A stretch of 64,000 nucleotides of DNA from assembly GCA_964017235.1 (NCBI GenBank), contig OZ024934.1:84224706-84288705 (forward strand), written 5' to 3'. Origin of the DNA: Sabellastarte sp. h YS-2021 (lineage: Eukaryota > Annelida > Polychaeta > Sabellida > Sabellidae). Below are positions 12,459 to 27,440 of the stretch, in pieces. Both the position numbers and the translations under genes were made by a program. Position 1 is the stretch's first letter, and each line of letters starts with the position of its first letter. The notes beneath the pieces were generated by a model, which saw only the letters and a program-made list of their open reading frames with translations, did no database searches and was not told the DNA's origin.

Positions 12459-15400
12459 AATATGGGCTTCAGGCTGGCAATATTATGACATACCTGACAT
12501 TTACCCCCATGAGGGGGAGCACAGGGGCCCCCCACACCCCGGAACTGAAATTCCTAATATGGCCCTCGAGCTGACAAGACCAATACAAATTCATTCTCTG
12601 ATATAAACTGAGTTTCCTGTGAAAATTGCAGCCAGATTGATCAACTTTAAGAGGTGGTTTTGGCTGATCTGGCATTTTATGACTCCCTCGCTACCTACAC
12701 TCCCTGAACCTGTACTTTGGGCTAGATATGCATTTCTAAAGGAACACACTACTAAAATTCATTTAATTGGCGACTCCTGTTGGACACAATGTGGTCTACA
12801 CCCTTAAATCTGCGTTAATTGAGAAAATATCAGCATATCCTAAGACAGCCACCTGAGGCTGTAATTTCGCCTTCCTGGAGCCCATATCACCCCAAGGACA
12901 CCACTGGTACGCCAGATGTAATCCTAAAACCCCTGCAATCAGATTTAGTATGTGCCAGCTGATAATTTGGCCAAATTTCATAGTTACAGAGCAATATTTG
13001 GTACTGGTTTTGGCTGATTTACATCTATTTTGGACCATTTTAACAGCATTACTTGGGTTAAATATTTTCTGTTCAGACATGTAATGCTCCAAATGCACCT
13101 AAAATATGCTCATTTATTGTTAAAACAAGCATGAAATTCAATATGGGCTTCAGGCTGGCAATATTATGACATACCTGACATTTACCCCCATGAGGGGGAG
13201 CACAGGGGCCCCCCACACCCCGGAACTGAAATTCCTAATATGGCCCTCGAGCTGACAAGACCAATACAAATTCATTCTCTGATATAAACTGAGTTTCCTG
13301 TGAAAATTGCAGCCAGATTGATCAACTTTAAGAGGTGGTTTTGGCTGATCTGGCATTTTATGACTCCCTCGCTACCTACACTCCCTGAACCTGTACTTTG
13401 GGCTAGATATGCATTTCTAAAGGAACACACTACTAAAATTCATCTAATTGGCGACTCCTGTTGGACGCATTGTGGTCTACACCCTTAAATCTGCATTAAT
13501 TGAGAAAATATCAGCATATCCTAAGACAGCCACCTGAGGCTGTAATTTCGCCTTCCTGGAGCCCATATCACCCCAAGGACACCACTGGTACGCCAGATGT
13601 AATCCTAAAACCCCTGCAATCAGATTTAGTATGTGCCAGCTGATATTTTGGCCAAATTTCATAGTTACAGAGCAATATTTGGTACTGGTTTTGGCTGATT
13701 TACATCTATTTTGGACCATTTTAACAGCATTACTTGGGTTAAATATTTTCTGTTCAGACATGTAATGCTCCAAATGCACCTAAAATATGCTCATTTATTG
13801 TTAAAACAAGCATGAAATTCAATATGGGCTTCAGGCTGGCAATATTATGACATACCTGACATTTACCCCCATGAGGGGGAGTACAGGGGCCCCCCACACC
13901 CCGGAACTGAAATTCCTAATATGGCCCTCGAGCTGACAAGACCAATAGAAATTCATTCTCTGATATAAACTGAGTTTCCTGTGAAAATTGCAGCCAGATT
14001 GATCAACTTTAAGAGGTGGTTTTGGCTGATCTGGCATTTTATGACTCCCTCGCTACCTACACTCCCTGAACCTGTACTTTGGGCTAGATATGCATTTCTA
14101 AAGGAACACACTACTAAAATTCATTTAATTGGCGACTCCTGTTGGACACAATGTGGTCTACACCCTTAAATCTGCGTTAATTGAGAAAATATCAGCATAT
14201 CCTAAGACAGCCACCTGAGGCTGTAATTTCGCCTTCCTGGAGCCCATATCACCCCAAGGACACCACTGGTACGCCAGATGTAATCCTAAAACCCCTGCAA
14301 TCAGATTTAGTATGTGCCAGCTGATATTTTGGCCAAATTTCATAGTTACAGAGCAATATTTGGTACTGGTTTTGGCTGATTTACATCTATTTTGGACCAT
14401 TTTAACAGCATTACTTGGGTTAAATATTTTCTGTTCAGACATGTAATGCTCCAAATGCACCTAAAATATGCTCATTTATTGTTAAAACAAGCATGAAATT
14501 CAATATGGGCTTCAGGCTGGCAATATTATGACATACCTGACATTTACCCCCATGAGGGGGAGTACAGGGGCCCCCCACACCCCGGAACTGAAATTCCTAA
14601 TATGGCCCTCGAGCTGACAAGACCAATAGAAATTCATTCTCTGATATAAACTGAGTTTCCTGTGAAAATTGCAGCCAGATTGATCAACTTTAAGAGGTGG
14701 TTTTGGCTGATCTGGCATTTTATGACTCCCTCGCTACCTACACTCCCTGAACCTGTACTTTGGGCTAGATATGCATTTCTAAAGGAACACACTACTAAAA
14801 TTCATTTAATTGGCGACTCCTGTTGGACACAATGTGGTCTACACCCTTAAATCTGCGTTAATTGAGAAAATATCAGCATATCCTAAGACAGCCACCTGAG
14901 GCTGTAATTTCGCCTTCCTGGAGCCCATATCACCCCAAGGACACCACTGGTACGCCAGATGTAATCCTAAAACCCCTGCAATCAGATTTAGTATGTGCCA
15001 GCTGATATTTTGGCCAAATTTCATAGTTACAGAGCAATATTTGGTACTGGTTTTGGCTGATTTACATCTATTTTGGACCATTTTAACAGCATTACTTGGG
15101 TTAAATATTTTCTGTTCAGACATGTAATGCTCCAAATGCACCTAAAATATGCTCATTTATTGTTAAAACAAGCATGAAATTCAATATGGGCTTCAGGCTG
15201 GCAATATTATGACATACCTGACATTTACCCCCATGAGGGGGAGTACAGGGGCCCCCCACACCCCGGAACTGAAATTCCTAATATGGCCCTCGAGCTGACA
15301 AGACCAATAGAAATTCATTCTCTGATATAAACTGAGTTTCCTGTGAAAATTGCAGCCAGATTGATCAACTTTAAGAGGTGGTTTTGGCTGATCTGGCATT

Positions 15401-18400
15401 TTATGACTCCCTCGCTACCTACACTCCCTGAACCTGTACTTTGGGCTAGATATGCATTTCTAAAGGAACACACTACTAAAATTCATTTAATTGGCGACTC
15501 CTGTTGGACACAATGTGGTCTACACCCTTAAATCTGCGTTAATTGAGAAAATATCAGCATATCCTAAGACAGCCACCTGAGGCTGTAATTTCGCCTTCCT
15601 GGAGCCCATATCACCCCAAGGACACCACTGGTACGCCAGATGTAATCCTAAAATCCCTGCAATCAGATTTAGTATGTGCCAGCTGATATTTTGGCCAAAT
15701 TTCATAGTTACAGAGCAATATTTGGTACTGGTTTTGGCTGATTTACATCTATTTTGGACCATTTTAACAGCATTACTTGGGTTAAATATTTTCTGTTCAG
15801 ACATGTAATGCTCCAAATGCACCTAAAATATGCTCATTTATTGTTAAAACAAGCATGAAATTCAATATGGGCTTCAGGCTGGCAATATTATGACATACCT
15901 GACATTTACCCCCATGAGGGGGAGCACAGGGGCCCCCCACACCCCGGAACTGAAATTCCTAATATGGCCCTCGAGCTGACAAGACCAATACAAATTCATT
16001 CTCTGATATAAACTGAGTTTCCTGTGAAAATTGCAGCCAGATTGATCAACTTTAAGAGGTGGTTTTGGCTGATCTGGCATTTTATGACTCCCTCGCTACC
16101 TACACTCCCTGAACCTGTACTTTGGGCTAGATATGCATTTCTAAAGGAACACACTACTAAAATTCATTTAATTGGCGACTCCTGTTGGACACAATGTGGT
16201 CTACACCCTTAAATCTGCGTTAATTGAGAAAATATCAGCATATCCTAAGACAGCCACCTGAGGCTGTAATTTCGCCTTCCTGGAGCCCATATCACCCCAA
16301 GGACACCACTGGTACGCCAGATGTAATCCTAAAATCCCTGCAATCAGATTTAGTATGTGCCAGCTGATATTTTGGCCAAATTTCATAGTTACAGAGCAAT
16401 ATTTGGTACTGGTTTTGGCTGATTTACATCTATTTTGGACCATTTTAACAGCATTACTTGGGTTAAATATTTTCTGTTCAGACATGTAATGCTCCAAATG
16501 CACCTAAAATATGCTCATTTATTGTTAAAACAAGCATGAAATTCAATATGGGCTTCAGGCTGGCAATATTATGACATACCTGACATTTACCCCCATGAGG
16601 GGGAGCACAGGGGCCCCCCACACCCCGGAACTGAAATTCCTAATATGGCCCTCGAGCTGACAAGACCAATACAAATTCATTCTCTGATATAAACTGAGTT
16701 TCCTGTGAAAATTGCAGCCAGATTGATCAACTTTAAGAGGTGGTTTTGGCTGATCTGGCATTTTATGACTCCCTCGCTACCTACACTCCCTGAACCTGTA
16801 CTTTGGGCTAGATATGCATTTCTAAAGGAACACACTACTAAAATTCATTTAATTGGCGACTCCTGTTGGACGCAATGTGGTCTACACCCTTAAATCTGCA
16901 TTAATTGAGAAAATATAAGCATATCCTAAGACAGCCACCTGAGGCTGTAATTTCGCCTTCCTGGAGCCCATATCACCCCAAGGACACCACTGGTACGCCA
17001 GATGTAATCCTAAAACCCCTGCAATCAGATTTAGTATGTGCCAGCTGATATTTTGGCCAAATTTCATAGTTACAGAGCAATATTTGGTACTGGTTTTGGC
17101 TGATTTACATCTATTTTGGACCATTTTAACAGCATTACTTGGGTTAAATATTTTCTGTTCAGACATGTAATGCTCCAAATGCACCTAAAATATGCTCATT
17201 TATTGTTAAAACAAGCATGAAATTCAATATGGGCTTCAGGCTGGCAATATTATGACATACATGACATTTACCCCCATGAGGGGGAGTACAGGGGCCCCCC
17301 ACACCCCGGAACTGAAATTCCTAATATGGCCCTCGAGCTGACAAGACCAATAGAAATTCATTCTCTGATATAAACTGAGTTTCCTGTGAAAATTGCAGCC
17401 AGATTGATCAACTTTAAGAGGTGGTTTTGGCTGATCTGGCATTTTATGACTCCCTCGCTACCTACACTCCCTGAACCTGTACTTTGGGCTAGATATGCAT
17501 TTCTAAAGGAACACACTACTAAAATTCATTTAATTGGCGACTCCTGTTGGACACAATGTGGTCTACACCCTTAAATCTGCGTTAATTGAGAAAATATCAG
17601 CATATCCTAAGACAGCCACCTGAGGCTGTAATTTCGCCTTCCTGGAGCCCATATCACCCCAAGGACACCACTGGTACGCCAGATGTAATCCTAAAATCCC
17701 TGCAATCAGATTTAGTATGTGCCAGCTGATATTTTGGCCAAATTTCATAGTTACAGAGCAATATTTGGTACTGGTTTTGGCTGATTTACATCTATTTTGG
17801 ACCATTTTAACAGCATTACTTGGGTTAAATATTTTCTGTTCAGACATGTAATGCTCCAAATGCACCTAAAATATGCTCATTTATTGTTAAAACAAGCATG
17901 AAATTCAATATGGGCTTCAGGCTGGCAATATTATGACATACCTGACATTTACCCCCATGAGGGGGAGTACAGGGGCCCCCCACACCCCGGAACTGAAATT
18001 CCTAATATGGCCCTCGAGCTGACAAGACCAATAGAAATTCATTCTCTGATATAAACTGAGTTTCCTGTGAAAATTGCAGCCAGATTGATCAACTTTAAGA
18101 GGTGGTTTTGGCTGATCTGGCATTTTATGACTCCCTCGCTACCTACACTCCCTGAACCTGTACTTTGGGCTAGATATGCATTTCTAAAGGAACACACTAC
18201 TAAAATTCATTTAATTGGCGACTCCTGTTGGACACAATGTGGTCTACACCCTTAAATCTGCGTTAATTGAGAAAATATCAGCATATCCTAAGACAGCCAC
18301 CTGAGGCTGTAATTTCGCCTTCCTGGAGCCCATATCACCCCAAGGACACCTCTGGTACGCCAGATGTAATCCTAAAATCCCTGCAATCAGATTTAGTATG

Positions 18401-18587
18401 TGCCAGCTGATATTTTGGCCAAATTTCATAGTTACAGAGCAATATTTGGTACTGGTTTTGGCTGATTTACATCTATTTTGGACCATTTTAACAGCATTAC
18501 TTGGGTTAAATATTTTCTGTTCAGACATGTAATGCTCCAAATGCACCTAAAATATGCTCATTTATTGTTAAAACAAGCATGAAATTC

Positions 18588-21311
18588 AATATGGGCTTCA
18601 GGCTGGCAATATTATGACATACCTGACATTTACCCCCATGAGGGGGAGCACAGGGGCCCCCCACACCCCGGAACTGAAATTCCTAATATGGCCCTCGAGC
18701 TGACAAGACCAATACAAATTCATTCTCTGATATAAACTGAGTTTCCTGTGAAAATTGCAGCCAGATTGATCAACTTTAAGAGGTGGTTTTGGCTGATCTG
18801 GCATTTTATGACTCCCTCGCTACCTACACTCCCTGAACCTGTACTTTGGGCTAGATATGCATTTCTAAAGGAACACACTACTAAAATTCATTTAATTGGC
18901 GACTCCTGTTGGACACAATGTGGTCTACACCCTTAAATCTGCGTTAATTGAGAAAATATAAGCATATCCTAAGACAGCCACCTGAGGCTGTAATTTCGCC
19001 TTCCTGGAGCCCATATCACCCCAAGGACACCACTGGTACGCCAGATGTAATCCTAAAATCCCTGCAATCAGATTTAGTATGTGCCAGCTGATATTTTGGC
19101 CAAATTTCATAGTTACAGAGCAATATTTGGTACTGGTTTTGGCTGATTTACATCTATTTTGGACCATTTTAACAGCATTACTTGGGTTAAATATTTTCTG
19201 TTCAGACATGTAATGCTCCAAATGCACCTAAAATATGCTCATTTATTGTTAAAACAAGCATGAAATTCAATATGGGCTTCAGGCTGGCAATATTATGACA
19301 TACCTGACATTTACCCCCATGAGGGGGAGCACAGGGGCCCCCCACACCCCGGAACTGAAATTCCTAATATGGCCCTCGAGCTGACAAGACCAATACAAAT
19401 TCATTCTCTGATATAAACTGAGTTTCCTGTGAAAATTGCAGCCAGATTGATCAACTTTAAGAGGTGGTTTTGGCTGATCTGGCATTTTATGACTCCCTCG
19501 CTACCTACACTCCCTGAACCTGTACTTTGGGCTAGATATGCATTTCTAAAGGAACACACTACTAAAATTCATTTAATTGGCGACTCCTGTTGGACACAAT
19601 GTGGTCTACACCCTTAAATCTGCGTTAATTGAGAAAATATCAGCATATCCTAAGACAGCCACCTGAGGCTGTAATTTCGCCTTCCTGGAGCCCATATCAC
19701 CCCAAGGACACCACTGGTACGCCAGATGTAATCCTAAAATCCCTGCAATCAGATTTAGTATGTGCCAGCTGATATTTTGGCCAAATTTCATAGTTACAGA
19801 GCAATATTTGGTACTGGTTTTGGCTGATTTACATCTATTTTGGACCATTTTAACAGCATTACTTGGGTTAAATATTTTCTGTTCAGACATGTAATGCTCC
19901 AAATGCACCTAAAATATGCTCATTTATTGTTAAAACAAGCATGAAATTCAATATGGGCTTCAGGCTGGCAATATTATGACATACCTGACATTTACCCCCA
20001 TGAGGGGGAGCACAGGGGCCCCCCACACCCCGGAACTGAAATTCCTAATATGGCCCTCGAGCTGACAAGACCAATACAAATTCATTCTCTGATATAAACT
20101 GAGTTTCCTGTGAAAATTGCAGCCAGATTGATCAACTTTAAGAGGTGGTTTTGGCTGATCTGGCATTTTATGACTCCCTCGCTACCTACACTCCCTGAAC
20201 CTGTACTTTGGGCTAGATATGCATTTCTAAAGGAACACACTACTAAAATTCATTTAATTGGCGACTCCTGTTGGACACAATGTGGTCTACACCCTTAAAT
20301 CTGCGTTAATTGAGAAAATATAAGCATATCCTAAGACAGCCACCTGAGGCTGTAATTTCGCCTTCCTGGAGCCCATATCACCCCAAGGACACCACTGGTA
20401 CGCCAGATGTAATCCTAAAATCCCTGCAATCAGATTTAGTATGTGCCAGCTGATATTTTGGCCAAATTTCATAGTTACAGAGCAATATTTGGTACTGGTT
20501 TTGGCTGATTTACATCTATTTTGGACCATTTTAACAGCATTACTTGGGTTAAATATTTTCTGTTCAGACATGTAATGCTCCAAATGCACCTAAAATATGC
20601 TCATTTATTGTTAAAACAAGCATGAAATTCAATATGGGCTTCAGGCTGGCAATATTATGACATACCTGACATTTACCCCCATGAGGGGGAGCACAGGGGC
20701 CCCCCACACCCCGGAACTGAAATTCCTAATATGGCCCTCGAGCTGACAAGACCAATACAAATTCATTCTCTGATATAAACTGAGTTTCCTGTGAAAATTG
20801 CAGCCAGATTGATCAACTTTAAGAGGTGGTTTTGGCTGATCTGGCATTTTATGACTCCCTCGCTACCTACACTCCCTGAACCTGTACTTTGGGCTAGATA
20901 TGCATTTCTAAAGGAACACACTACTAAAATTCATTTAATTGGCGACTCCTGTTGGACACAATGTGGTCTACACCCTTAAATCTGCGTTAATTGAGAAAAT
21001 ATCAGCATATCCTAAGACAGCCACCTGAGGCTGTAATTTCGCCTTCCTGGAGCCCATATCACCCCAAGGACACCACTGGTACGCCAGATGTAATCCTAAA
21101 ATCCCTGCAATCAGATTTAGTATGTGCCAGCTGATATTTTGGCCAAATTTCATAGTTACAGAGCAATATTTGGTACTGGTTTTGGCTGATTTACATCTAT
21201 TTTGGACCATTTTAACAGCATTACTTGGGTTAAATATTTTCTGTTCAGACATGTAATGCTCCAAATGCACCTAAAATATGCTCATTTATTGTTAAAACAA
21301 GCATGAAATTC
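18588..21311 (-). repeat. Two-monomer repeat, two copies (A27-A28, A29-A30)
   Basis: ATATAAGC and ATATCAGC alternate in successive, otherwise similar monomers (A27, A29 versus A28, A30), giving a 1362-bp period. The evidence is a single site, so independent exchange could also explain the alternation. Confidence 0.55.
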
Positions 21312-22673
21312 AATATGGGCTTCAGGCTGGCAATATTATGACATACCTGACATTTACCCCCATGAGGGGGAGCACAGGGGCCCCCCACACCCCGGAACTG
21401 AAATTCCTAATATGGCCCTCGAGCTGACAAGACCAATACAAATTCATTCTCTGATATAAACTGAGTTTCCTGTGAAAACTGCAGCCAGATTGATCAACTT
21501 TAAGAGGTGGTTTTGGCTGATCTGGCATTTTATGACTCCCTCGCTACCTACACTCCCTGAACCTGTACTTTGGGCTAGATATGCATTTCTAAAGGAACAC
21601 ACTACTAAAATTCATTTAATTGGCGACTCCTGTTGGACGCAATGTGGTCTGCACCCTTAAATCTGCGTTAATTGAGAAAATATCAGCATATCCTAAGACA
21701 GCCACCTGAGGCTGTAATTTCGCCTTCCTGGAGCCCATATCACCCCAAGGACACCACTGGTACGCCAGATGTAATCCTAAAACCCCTGCAATCAGATTTA
21801 GTATGTGCCAGCTGATAATTTGGCCAAATTTCATAGTTACAGAGCAATATTTGGTACTGGTTTTGGCTGATTTACATCTATTTTGGACCATTTTAACAGC
21901 ATTACTTGGGTTAAATATTTTCTGTTCAGACATGTAATGCTCCAAATGCACCTAAAATATGCTCATTTATTGTTAAAACAAGCATGAAATTCAATATGGG
22001 CTTCAGGCTGGCAATATTATGACATACCTGACATTTACCCCCATGAGGGGGAGCACAGGGCCCCCCCACACCCCGGAACTGAAATTCCTAATATGGCCCT
22101 CGAGCTGACAAGACCAATACAAATTCATTCTCTGATATAAACTGAGTTTCCTGTGAAAATTGCAGCCAGATTGATCAACTTTAAGAGGTGGTTTTAGCTG
22201 ATCTGGCATTTTATGACTCCCTCGCTACCTACACTCCCTGAACCTGTACTTTGGGCTAGATATGCATTTCTAAAGGAACACACTACTAAAATTCATCTAA
22301 TTGGCGACTCCTGTTGGACGCATTGTGCTCTACACCCTTAAATCTGCATTAATTGAGAAAATATCAGCATATCCTAAGACAGCCACCTGAGGCTGTAATT
22401 TCGCCTTCCTGGAGCCCATATCACCCCAAGGACACCACTGGTACGCCAGATGTAATCCTAAAATCCCTGCAATCAGATTTAGTATGTGCCAGCTGATATT
22501 TTGGCCAAATTTCATAGTTACAGAGCAATATTTGGTACTGGTTTTGGCTGATTTACATCTATTTTGGACCATTTTAACAGCATTACTTGGGTTAAATATT
22601 TTCTGTTCAGACATGTAATGCTCCAAATGCACCTAAAATATGCTCATTTATTGTTAAAACAAGCATGAAATTC

Positions 22674-25397
22674 AATATGGGCTTCAGGCTGGCAATATTA
22701 TGACATACCTGACATTTACCCCCATGAGGGGGAGCACAGGGGCCCCCCACACCCCGGAACTGAAATTCCTAATATGGCCCTCGAGCTGACAAGACCAATA
22801 CAAATTCATTCTCTGATATAAACTGAGTTTCCTGTGAAAATTGCAGCCAGATTGATCAACTTTAAGAGGTGGTTTTGGCTGATCTGGCATTTTATGACTC
22901 CCTCGCTACCTACACTCCCTGAACCTGTACTTTGGGCTAGATATGCATTTCTAAAGGAACACACTACTAAAATTCATTTAATTGGCGACTCCTGTTGGAC
23001 ACAATGTGGTCTACACCCTTAAATCTGCGTTAATTGAGAAAATATAAGCATATCCTAAGACAGCCACCTGAGGCTGTAATTTCGCCTTCCTGGAGCCCAT
23101 ATCACCCCAAGGACACCACTGGTACGCCAGATGTAATCCTAAAATCCCTGCAATCAGATTTAGTATGTGCCAGCTGATATTTTGGCCAAATTTCATAGTT
23201 ACAGAGCAATATTTGGTACTGGTTTTGGCTGATTTACATCTATTTTGGACCATTTTAACAGCATTACTTGGGTTAAATATTTTCTGTTCAGACATGTAAT
23301 GCTCCAAATGCACCTAAAATATGCTCATTTATTGTTAAAACAAGCATGAAATTCAATATGGGCTTCAGGCTGGCAATATTATGACATACCTGACATTTAC
23401 CCCCATGAGGGGGAGCACAGGGGCCCCCCACACCCCGGAACTGAAATTCCTAATATGGCCCTCGAGCTGACAAGACCAATACAAATTCATTCTCTGATAT
23501 AAACTGAGTTTCCTGTGAAAACTGCAGCCAGATTGATCAACTTTAAGAGGTGGTTTTGGCTGATCTGGCATTTTATGACTCCCTCGCTACCTACACTCCC
23601 TGAACCTGTACTTTGGGCTAGATATGCATTTCTAAAGGAACACACTACTAAAATTCATTTAATTGGCGACTCCTGTTGGACGCAATGTGGTCTGCACCCT
23701 TAAATCTGCGTTAATTGAGAAAATATCAGCATATCCTAAGACAGCCACCTGAGGCTGTAATTTCGCCTTCCTGGAGCCCATATCACCCCAAGGACACCAC
23801 TGGTACGCCAGATGTAATCCTAAAATCCCTGCAATCAGATTTAGTATGTGCCAGCTGATATTTTGGCCAAATTTCATAGTTACAGAGCAATATTTGGTAC
23901 TGGTTTTGGCTGATTTACATCTATTTTGGACCATTTTAACAGCATTACTTGGGTTAAATATTTTCTGTTCAGACATGTAATGCTCCAAATGCACCTAAAA
24001 TATGCTCATTTATTGTTAAAACAAGCATGAAATTCAATATGGGCTTCAGGCTGGCAATATTATGACATACCTGACATTTACCCCCATGAGGGGGAGCACA
24101 GGGGCCCCCCACACCCCGGAACTGAAATTCCTAATATGGCCCTCGAGCTGACAAGACCAATACAAATTCATTCTCTGATATAAACTGAGTTTCCTGTGAA
24201 AATTGCAGCCAGATTGATCAACTTTAAGAGGTGGTTTTGGCTGATCTGGCATTTTATGACTCCCTCGCTACCTACACTCCCTGAACCTGTACTTTGGGCT
24301 AGATATGCATTTCTAAAGGAACACACTACTAAAATTCATTTAATTGGCGACTCCTGTTGGACACAATGTGGTCTACACCCTTAAATCTGCGTTAATTGAG
24401 AAAATATAAGCATATCCTAAGACAGCCACCTGAGGCTGTAATTTCGCCTTCCTGGAGCCCATATCACCCCAAGGACACCACTGGTACGCCAGATGTAATC
24501 CTAAAATCCCTGCAATCAGATTTAGTATGTGCCAGCTGATATTTTGGCCAAATTTCATAGTTACAGAGCAATATTTGGTACTGGTTTTGGCTGATTTACA
24601 TCTATTTTGGACCATTTTAACAGCATTACTTGGGTTAAATATTTTCTGTTCAGACATGTAATGCTCCAAATGCACCTAAAATATGCTCATTTATTGTTAA
24701 AACAAGCATGAAATTCAATATGGGCTTCAGGCTGGCAATATTATGACATACCTGACATTTACCCCCATGAGGGGGAGCACAGGGGCCCCCCACACCCCGG
24801 AACTGAAATTCCTAATATGGCCCTCGAGCTGACAAGACCAATACAAATTCATTCTCTGATATAAACTGAGTTTCCTGTGAAAACTGCAGCCAGATTGATC
24901 AACTTTAAGAGGTGGTTTTGGCTGATCTGGCATTTTATGACTCCCTCGCTACCTACACTCCCTGAACCTGTACTTTGGGCTAGATATGCATTTCTAAAGG
25001 AACACACTACTAAAATTCATTTAATTGGCGACTCCTGTTGGACGCAATGTGGTCTGCACCCTTAAATCTGCGTTAATTGAGAAAATATCAGCATATCCTA
25101 AGACAGCCACCTGAGGCTGTAATTTCGCCTTCCTGGAGCCCATATCACCCCAAGGACACCACTGGTACGCCAGATGTAATCCTAAAATCCCTGCAATCAG
25201 ATTTAGTATGTGCCAGCTGATATTTTGGCCAAATTTCATAGTTACAGAGCAATATTTGGTACTGGTTTTGGCTGATTTACATCTATTTTGGACCATTTTA
25301 ACAGCATTACTTGGGTTAAATATTTTCTGTTCAGACATGTAATGCTCCAAATGCACCTAAAATATGCTCATTTATTGTTAAAACAAGCATGAAATTC
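22674..25397 (-). repeat. Two-monomer repeat, two copies (A33-A34, A35-A36)
   Basis: A33 and A35 have AAATTGC, ACACAATG, GTCTACAC and ATATAAGC. A34 and A36 have AAACTGC, CGCAATG, GTCTGCAC and ATATCAGC. Four linked differences alternate with a 1362-bp period, which is good evidence for a duplicated dimer. Confidence 0.75.
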
Positions 25398-26078
25398 AAT
25401 ATGGGCTTCAGGCTGGCAATATTATGACATACCTGACATTTACCCCCATGAGGGGGAGCACAGGGGCCCCCCACACCCCGGAACTGAAATTCCTAATATG
25501 GCCCTCGAGCTGACAAGACCAATACAAATTCATTCTCTGATATAAACTGAGTTTCCTGTGAAAATTGCAGCCAGATTGATCAACTTTAAGAGGTGGTTTT
25601 GGCTGATCTGGCATTTTATGACTCCCTCGCTACCTACACTCCCTGAACCTGTACTTTGGGCTAGATATGCATTTCTAAAGGAACACACTACTAAAATTCA
25701 TTTAATTGGCGACTCCTGTTGGACACAATGTGGTCTACACCCTTAAATCTGCGTTAATTGAGAAAATATAAGCATATCCTAAGACAGCCACCTGAGGCTG
25801 TAATTTCGCCTTCCTGGAGCCCATATCACCCCAAGGACACCACTGGTACGCCAGATGTAATCCTAAAATCCCTGCAATCAGATTTAGTATGTGCCAGCTG
25901 ATATTTTGGCCAAATTTCATAGTTACAGAGCAATATTTGGTACTGGTTTTGGCTGATTTACATCTATTTTGGACCATTTTAACAGCATTACTTGGGTTAA
26001 ATATTTTCTGTTCAGACATGTAATGCTCCAAATGCACCTAAAATATGCTCATTTATTGTTAAAACAAGCATGAAATTC

Positions 26079-27440
26079 AATATGGGCTTCAGGCTGGCAA
26101 TATTATGACATACCTGACATTTACCCCCATGAGGGGGAGCACAGGGGCCCCCCACACCCCGGAACTGAAATTCCTAATATGGCCCTCGAGCTGACAAGAC
26201 CAATACAAATTCATTCTCTGATATAAACTGAGTTTCCTGTGAAAATTGCAGCCAGATTGATCAACTTTAAGAGGTGGTTTTAGCTGATCTGGCATTTTAT
26301 GACTCCCTCGCTACCTACACTCCCTGAACCTGTACTTTGGGCTAGATATGCATTTCTAAAGGAACACACTACTAAAATTCATCTAATTGGCGACTCCTGT
26401 TGGACACAATGTGGTCTACACCCTTAAATCTGCGTTAATTGAGAAAATATAAGCATATCCTAAGACAGCCACCTGAGGCTGTAATTTCGCCTTCCTGGAG
26501 CCCATATCACCCCAAGGACACCACTGGTACGCCAGATGTAATCCTAAAATCCCTGCAATCAGATTTAGTATGTGCCAGCTGATATTTTGGCCAAATTTCA
26601 TAGTTACAGAGCAATATTTGGTACTGGTTTTGGCTGATTTACATCTATTTTGGACCATTTTAACAGCATTACTTGGGTTAAATATTTTCTGTTCAGACAT
26701 GTAATGCTCCAAATGCACCTAAAATATGCTCATTTATTGTTAAAACAAGCATGAAATTCAATATGGGCTTCAGGCTGGCAATATTATGACATACCTGACA
26801 TTTACCCCCATGAGGGGGAGCACAGGGGCCCCCCACACCCCGGAACTGAAATTCCTAATATGGCCCTCGAGCTGACAAGACCAATACAAATTCATTCTCT
26901 GATATAAACTGAGTTTCCTGTGAAAATTGCAGCCAGATTGATCAACTTTAAGAGGTGGTTTTAGCTGATCTGGCATTTTATGACTCCCTCGCTACCTACA
27001 CTCCCTGAACCTGTACTTTGGGCTAGATATGCATTTCTAAAGGAACACACTACTAAAATTCATCTAATTGGCGACTCCTGTTGGACACAATGTGGTCTAC
27101 ACCCTTAAATCTGCGTTAATTGAGAAAATATAAGCATATCCTAAGACAGCCACCTGAGGCTGTAATTTCGCCTTCCTGGAGCCCATATCACCCCAAGGAC
27201 ACCACTGGTACGCCAGATGTAATCCTAAAATCCCTGCAATCAGATTTAGTATGTGCCAGCTGATATTTTGGCCAAATTTCATAGTTACAGAGCAATATTT
27301 GGTACTGGTTTTGGCTGATTTACATCTATTTTGGACCATTTTAACAGCATTACTTGGGTTAAATATTTTCTGTTCAGACATGTAATGCTCCAAATGCACC
27401 TAAAATATGCTCATTTATTGTTAAAACAAGCATGAAATTC
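26079..27440 (-). repeat. Tandem duplication of one mosaic monomer (A38 and A39)
   Basis: The two neighbours share an unusual combination: TTTTAGCTG in place of TTTTGGCTG, CATCTAATT, ACACAATG and ATATAAGC. No other monomer in the window has this set, so one is most likely a recent copy of the other. Confidence 0.75.

Larger units (their letters stand above)
201..13820 (-). repeat. A array, domain 1 (monomers A0-A19)
   Basis: Monomers here share AAACCCC before TGCAATC and are distinguished by three alternative triplets at the start of the unit. GCT occurs at A0, A9, A14 and A17. GGT occurs at A1, A4, A10, A11, A12 and A15. The rest have GGG. The GCT and GGT forms are not seen elsewhere in the window. 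Two three-monomer blocks are duplicated inside this domain. A19 carries CATCTAATT and GCATTGTG, which otherwise appear together only at A32 and A51. Confidence 0.7.
13821..27440 (-). repeat. A array, domain 2 (monomers A20-A39)
   Basis: This domain is marked by AAATCCC instead of AAACCCC in most monomers from A22 on. A subgroup (A20-A22, A25, A26) carries GAGTACAGG and CAATAGAAA. Dimer repeats occupy 18588-21311 and 22674-25397. A31 does not fit: it has AAACTGC, AAACCCC and GATAATTTGG, like the monomers of domain 3. Confidence 0.7.
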
